DNA from: DTU078 sp002397345
GTDB lineage: Bacteria; Bacillota; Clostridia; Oscillospirales; CAG-272
NCBI GenBank assembly: GCA_937875545.1
Contig: CALLYE010000084.1
Span: 1 to 8,141 of the forward strand
Length of the DNA: 8,141 nt
Reading direction: 5' to 3'
Shown: positions 5,686 through 8,141 of the stretch, piece after piece
Layout of the letters: each line of letters opens with the position of its first letter
Numbering within the stretch: the first letter of the stretch is position 1
Translations under genes and position numbers: made by a program
Notes under the pieces: generated by a model
What the model saw: only the letters and a program-made list of their open reading frames with translations
What the model was told of the DNA's origin: nothing
The model's database searches: none

Positions 5686-7008
5686 TTATTTATATTCCGG
5701 CAGCCAGCCCGCGTGCGCGGCGATCAGGTCGTCGCACAGCGCCACGATGTCGTCGATCGACAGCTCGGAAGAGGTGTGCGGATCGAGCATCGCCGCCTGA
5801 TAAATCTTTTCTTTCTTTTTGGTCACGGCAGCTTCGATAGTGAGGAGCTGCACGTTAATATTCGTCATGTTCATGGCGGCGCACTGTGTGGGCAGCTTTC
5901 CGAAGTAACAGCCCTGCACGCCCGCGCGGTTGACCAGACACGGCACCTCGACACATGCATCGGCGGGCAGGTTCTCGATAAACCCGCGGTTGAGTACGTT
6001 GCCGCCGATTTTATACGGGCGGTCGGTGGTGATCGCTTCCATTATATACGACGCGTACTCACCCGTGCGGCGATGGCTGACCTCGCCGTGCAGATATCTT
6101 TCGCGATCAGCCTTCCAGTTCGCGATCTGGTTCACACAGCGGCGCGGATATTCGTCCAGCGGGATGTGATAACGATTAATATTCTCCGGATAACGCTCTT
6201 TTATGAAAAGATTATTATATTCGGAGTTGTGCTCGCTCGATTCGGTGCAGTAATAGCTGAACCGGCGGATGTATTCGTAGCGCACTAAATCCCACGATTT
6301 CGAGTCCGTCTTCTCCAATTCGGCGATAGCGCGGCGGCGGATTTCGGGGTAGAGGTCGGTGCCGTCGGCGTCACGCAGCTCGACGAGCCAGCCCATGTGG
6401 TTGATGCCGCCGATGCGCTCGAACAGCGGCTCGCTGTGCTGTATACCCAGATCGTGCAGCAGTCCGCGCGAGCAGGCCTGCACGCTGTGGCACAGCCCGA
6501 CGGTTTTCACGCCTGTGAAGCGCTGCATATAGCCGGCAAGCATCGCCATGGGGTTGGTATAGTTGAGGAACCACGCGTCGGGGCATACGGCTTCCATATC
6601 GCGAGCGAAGCCCTCGAGCACCGGGATTGTGCGCAGCGCGCGGAAGATGCCGCCGATGCCGAGCGTGTCGGCAATGGTCTGGCGCAGATTGTATTTTTTG
6701 GGGATCTCAAAGTCGGTGATCGTGCAGGGGTCGTAACCGCCGACCTGTATGGCGTTGACGACGAAATCCGCGCCCGTTAACGCCGCGCGGCGGTTCTCCA
6801 CGCCCAGATATTTTTCGATGGTCGCGCGGTTCTCGTTTGTATTCTTGTTTAGCGCGCAGATCATTATGTACGACTCGTCCAGCCGCTGTGCGTCGATGTC
6901 ATAAAGCGCGATAACGCCTTCGCGCAGCGATTCCGTGAGCAAAGAATCGCCCAGCACGTTTTTGGCGAACACGGTGCTGCCCGCCCCCATAAATGTAATC
7001 TTAGGCAT
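5686..7008 (-). CDS. Glycoside hydrolase family 4 enzyme, probable alpha-galactosidase
   Basis: This 440-residue cytoplasmic enzyme belongs to GH4, whose members need NAD+ and a divalent metal (usually Mn2+) and cleave by an oxidation-elimination route. Seen here: an N-terminal Rossmann fold with GAGST (8-12) and acidic Asp37 ending strand 2, NYTNPMAM (149-156), the metal-site segment CHSV with Cys173, and GGINHMGW with His204, the second expected metal ligand. Length matches the family. Within GH4, CHSV goes with alpha-galactosidases, whereas CNVP or CDMP mark phospho-glucosidases, so a non-phosphorylated alpha-galactoside is the likely substrate; alpha-glucosidase or a uronic acid glycosidase is possible. 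GGAGG lies 9 nt before the ATG. The gene has its own strong promoter (7056-7083) and lies downstream of a DeoR-type regulator on the same strand, its probable controller. No transporter gene is next to it. Confidence 0.9.
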   Translation of the reverse strand: MPKITFMGAGSTVFAKNVLGDSLLTESLREGVIALYDIDAQRLDESYIMICALNKNTNENRATIEKYLGVENRRAALTGADFVVNAIQVGGYDPCTITDFEIPKKYNLRQTIADTLGIGGIFRALRTIPVLEGFARDMEAVCPDAWFLNYTNPMAMLAGYMQRFTGVKTVGLCHSVQACSRGLLHDLGIQHSEPLFERIGGINHMGWLVELRDADGTDLYPEIRRRAIAELEKTDSKSWDLVRYEYIRRFSYYCTESSEHNSEYNNLFIKERYPENINRYHIPLDEYPRRCVNQIANWKADRERYLHGEVSHRRTGEYASYIMEAITTDRPYKIGGNVLNRGFIENLPADACVEVPCLVNRAGVQGCYFGKLPTQCAAMNMTNINVQLLTIEAAVTKKKEKIYQAAMLDPHTSSELSIDDIVALCDDLIAAHAGWLPEYK

Positions 7009-7055
7009 TGTAGTAATCCTCCGAAATATAATTTTTCATGATAAAAGCTTATAAT

Positions 7056-7083
7056 ATTATACCACCGTGCCATTAAAAGTCAA
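7056..7083 (-). promoter_or_regulatory. Sigma-A promoter of the GH4 gene
   Basis: On the minus strand, TTGACT (7083-7078, 5 of 6 to consensus) and TATAAT (7061-7056, perfect) are separated by 16 bp. Transcription should start near 7049, leaving a leader of about 40 nt before the ATG at 7008. The -10 box lies inside a perfect 12-bp palindrome, TATAATATTATA (7050-7061). Confidence 0.85.
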
Positions 7084-7101
7084 GTGAAGATTGAGTGAAG
7101 A
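7083..7101 (+). promoter_or_regulatory. Candidate operator: AGTGAAGA repeated one helical turn apart
   Basis: The octamer AGTGAAGA occurs at 7083-7090 and again at 7094-7101, 11 bp apart start to start, so both copies face the same side of the helix. The first copy touches the -35 box of the GH4 promoter. The core GTGAAG recurs (on the opposite strand) in the DeoR gene's promoter spacer and near its ribosome binding site. DeoR-family proteins often bind repeated short motifs; the assignment to this regulator is inference. Confidence 0.4.
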
Positions 7102-7128
7102 ACGCGCGCGCTGCCCCATAAATTGTAA

Positions 7129-7149
7129 GGGAGGAGCTCTCTCCCTCCC
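7129..7149. repeat. Small GC-rich inverted repeat
   Basis: GGGAGG (7129-7134) pairs with CCTCCC (7144-7149). There is no U-run on the minus strand and it lies upstream of the GH4 promoter, so it is not in that leader. It may be a back-up element behind the regulator's terminator. Confidence 0.35.
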
Positions 7150-7157
7150 GCAGACCG

Positions 7158-7189
7158 AAAAAGCAACCCGCCATGCGGCGGGTTATGCT
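7158..7189 (-). terminator. Intrinsic terminator of the DeoR-family gene
   Basis: AACCCGCC (7165-7172) pairs with GGCGGGTT (7177-7184) around a 4-base loop. On the minus strand the hairpin is followed by GC and then five T (7162-7158). It lies 15 nt past the regulator's stop codon and separates it from the GH4 promoter. Confidence 0.88.
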
Positions 7190-7203
7190 GTGTTTTTACG
7201 CTC

Positions 7204-7983
7204 TTATTCCTTTTCCACTACGATTACTTCAACTCCCAGCTCCTCGATTTTCGCAAGCTCATCCTCCACCGCGTCCCAATCGGTTATCAGGGTGTCAAAT
7301 TCACCCGTACCGCACACACGAATGAACGCCTTATAGCCGATTTTTTGGTTCGGCATGAGTAAAACCTTCTTTCGGGAATTTTCAATCACCGCGCGCTGGA
7401 ACGACGCGGTTTCATCCGTGCCGTTGGAAAATCCGAAAGCGGAGTCGTAGCCTCCGCCCGTCATCAAACAGACGTCAAAATGCATATTCTTCACAAACGC
7501 GGTCGCAAAACTGTCCACCAGCGACGCGGTTCCGTGCATGCGCATCTTCCCGCCGACGATATACACCGTGATGTTGTCCCAATATTTCAGCTCCTCGGCG
7601 AGCGTCACAGAATTTACGACAAGGGTGTATTTTATATCCCTCGGCAGATATTTCAGCATGATGAACCCGACCGAGCCGCTTGTCAGATAGATAATATCGT
7701 TCTCATGTACAAACTCCGCGCCCCTTTTCGCTATAGCGGCGTAATTGTCGAATATCACCATATTTTTCATATCGCGTTCCCTCTGCGGGGTGATACCGAC
7801 CTGCATGGGAGGTATAGCGCCGCCGTGCGTTCGTTTCAACAGCCCTTTTTCCTCGAGAATCCGCAGATCTCGGCGCGCGGAATCAACAGAAACGCCAAAC
7901 TTCTCTTGTATTTCCCCGATTGAAATCCTGCCGTTTGTCCCGATTAAATCCAGTATAACCTGATGCCTTTCTTCAATAAACAT
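7204..7983 (-). CDS. DeoR-family transcriptional regulator
   Basis: This 259-residue sugar-responsive repressor has an N-terminal winged helix-turn-helix (about 4-56) with the family pattern: MFIEERHQVIL, then RISIGEIQEKFGVSVDSARRDL, and the wing LLKRTHGGA. The rest is a DeoRC effector domain with TSGSVGF (101-107), VVNS (121-124), VGGKMR (142-147), and a loop with NGTDE (186-190). The usual D-x-S-K-F/I-G segment reads PNQKIG (210-215), so effector binding may differ from the standard phospho-sugar type. I chose the ATG at 7983: AAGGAG ends 7 nt before it, but only 1 nt before the other in-frame ATG at 7989. It has its own promoter and terminator, and the GH4 gene next on the same strand is its likely target. 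The effector is unknown. Confidence 0.92.
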   Translation of the reverse strand: MFIEERHQVILDLIGTNGRISIGEIQEKFGVSVDSARRDLRILEEKGLLKRTHGGAIPPMQVGITPQRERDMKNMVIFDNYAAIAKRGAEFVHENDIIYLTSGSVGFIMLKYLPRDIKYTLVVNSVTLAEELKYWDNITVYIVGGKMRMHGTASLVDSFATAFVKNMHFDVCLMTGGGYDSAFGFSNGTDETASFQRAVIENSRKKVLLMPNQKIGYKAFIRVCGTGEFDTLITDWDAVEDELAKIEELGVEVIVVEKE

Positions 7984-8012
7984 GTTCATGCTCCTTCACG
8001 TTATTTATAGCA

Positions 8013-8030
8013 AAGCGTGTCGACCCGCTT
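8013..8030. promoter_or_regulatory. Near-perfect 18-bp dyad in the regulator's leader
   Basis: AAGCG-T-GTCGAC-C-CGCTT is a palindrome except for one mismatched pair (8018 with 8025). It lies just downstream of the predicted start of transcription, a position where a bound repressor would block the gene, so it is a candidate autoregulatory operator. I do not find the same dyad near the GH4 promoter. Confidence 0.4.
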
Positions 8031-8043
8031 CATCTATATTAAC

Positions 8044-8072
8044 AGTATACCACTATTCTTCACGCTTGTCAA
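8044..8072 (-). promoter_or_regulatory. Sigma-A promoter of the DeoR-family gene
   Basis: On the minus strand, TTGACA (8072-8067, perfect) and TATACT (8049-8044, 5 of 6) are separated by 17 bp, the ideal spacing. Transcription should begin near 8037, giving a leader of about 54 nt. The spacer contains GTGAAGAA, matching the repeated element at the GH4 promoter. Confidence 0.88.
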
Positions 8073-8100
8073 CGGTTTTAGTAAATAATCTTTAGCAATG

Positions 8101-8112
8101 ACGAATATTCGT
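8101..8112. repeat. 12-bp perfect palindrome ACGAATATTCGT
   Basis: The palindrome lies about 30 bp upstream of the -35 box of the regulator's promoter. It could be a protein-binding site or a chance event; nothing else in the window matches it. Confidence 0.3.
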
Positions 8113-8120
8113 TAATCGAA

Positions 8121-8141
8121 AACCCGCCGCACAGCGCCTGT
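8121..8141 (-). terminator. Probable half of an intrinsic terminator cut by the right edge
   Basis: ACAG (8131-8134) pairs with CTGT (8138-8141), the last base of the window. The bases before it (AACCCGCCGC, 8121-8130) would continue the stem if GCGGCGGGTT follows outside. On the minus strand this would give a GC-rich hairpin followed by TTTT. It suggests another minus-strand gene ending just beyond the window. Confidence 0.35.

Noticed and set aside
5713..6288. Plus-strand ORF of 191 codons opposite the GH4 gene
   Set aside because: It is antisense to a clear GH4 coding region, has a His/Arg/Val-rich composition typical of shadow frames, and matches no domain.
7050..7061. Palindrome TATAATATTATA as a separate operator
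   Set aside because: It overlaps the -10 box, and AT palindromes arise easily from TATAAT; no second copy is present at the regulator's promoter.
7984..7989. ATG at 7989 as start of the DeoR-family regulator
   Set aside because: AAGGAG ends only 1 nt before it; the ATG at 7983 has a 7-nt spacer and gives the usual family N-terminus.

Overview
The window looks like chromosomal DNA from a Gram-positive, anaerobic Firmicute, probably Clostridia and most likely near the Oscillospiraceae/Ruminococcaceae. This is inferred from GGAGG-type ribosome binding sites, TTG start use, two consensus sigma-A promoters, and an ABC cassette (GldA-like ATPase, GldF-like permease, GldG-like protein, DUF4340 protein) that is common in that group. 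All confidently recognised genes lie on the minus strand, so transcription runs from right to left.

Layout from left to right. (1) Bases 1-708 are AT-rich (about one third GC by eye, against clearly more than half elsewhere). They carry a plus-strand gene of unknown function, possibly cut by the left edge, followed by a 39-codon ORF joined to it by an ATGA overlap. (2) A perfect 18-bp hairpin (781-827) is a bidirectional terminator between this island and the minus-strand genes. (3) Bases 826-5547 hold a four-gene minus-strand operon: ATPase (TTG start with a well-placed GGAGG) to permease (ATGA overlap) to GldG-like protein (26-bp gap) to DUF4340 protein (86-bp gap containing a strong non-terminator hairpin). 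The ATPase ends in a long acidic tail encoded partly by a 12-bp tandem repeat. (4) Bases 5548-5685 hold two stacked hairpins. (5) Bases 5686-7008 encode a GH4 glycosidase, probably an alpha-galactosidase, with a near-consensus promoter just upstream. (6) Bases 7204-7983 encode a DeoR-family repressor with its own promoter and an intrinsic terminator. The right edge shows what looks like half of another terminator.

Functionally there are two units. The ABC cassette probably forms a membrane complex: the ATPase and permease form the motor and channel, and the GldG-like and DUF4340 proteins are membrane-anchored extracytoplasmic partners. Its substrate cannot be told from sequence. The DeoR regulator and the GH4 enzyme are probably a sugar-responsive pair. 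A GTGAAG element recurs at both of their promoters, and a near-perfect dyad lies in the regulator's own leader. No sugar transporter lies in the window. No tRNA, rRNA, CRISPR array, transposase or riboswitch was found. The most open question is the AT-rich two-ORF island on the left.
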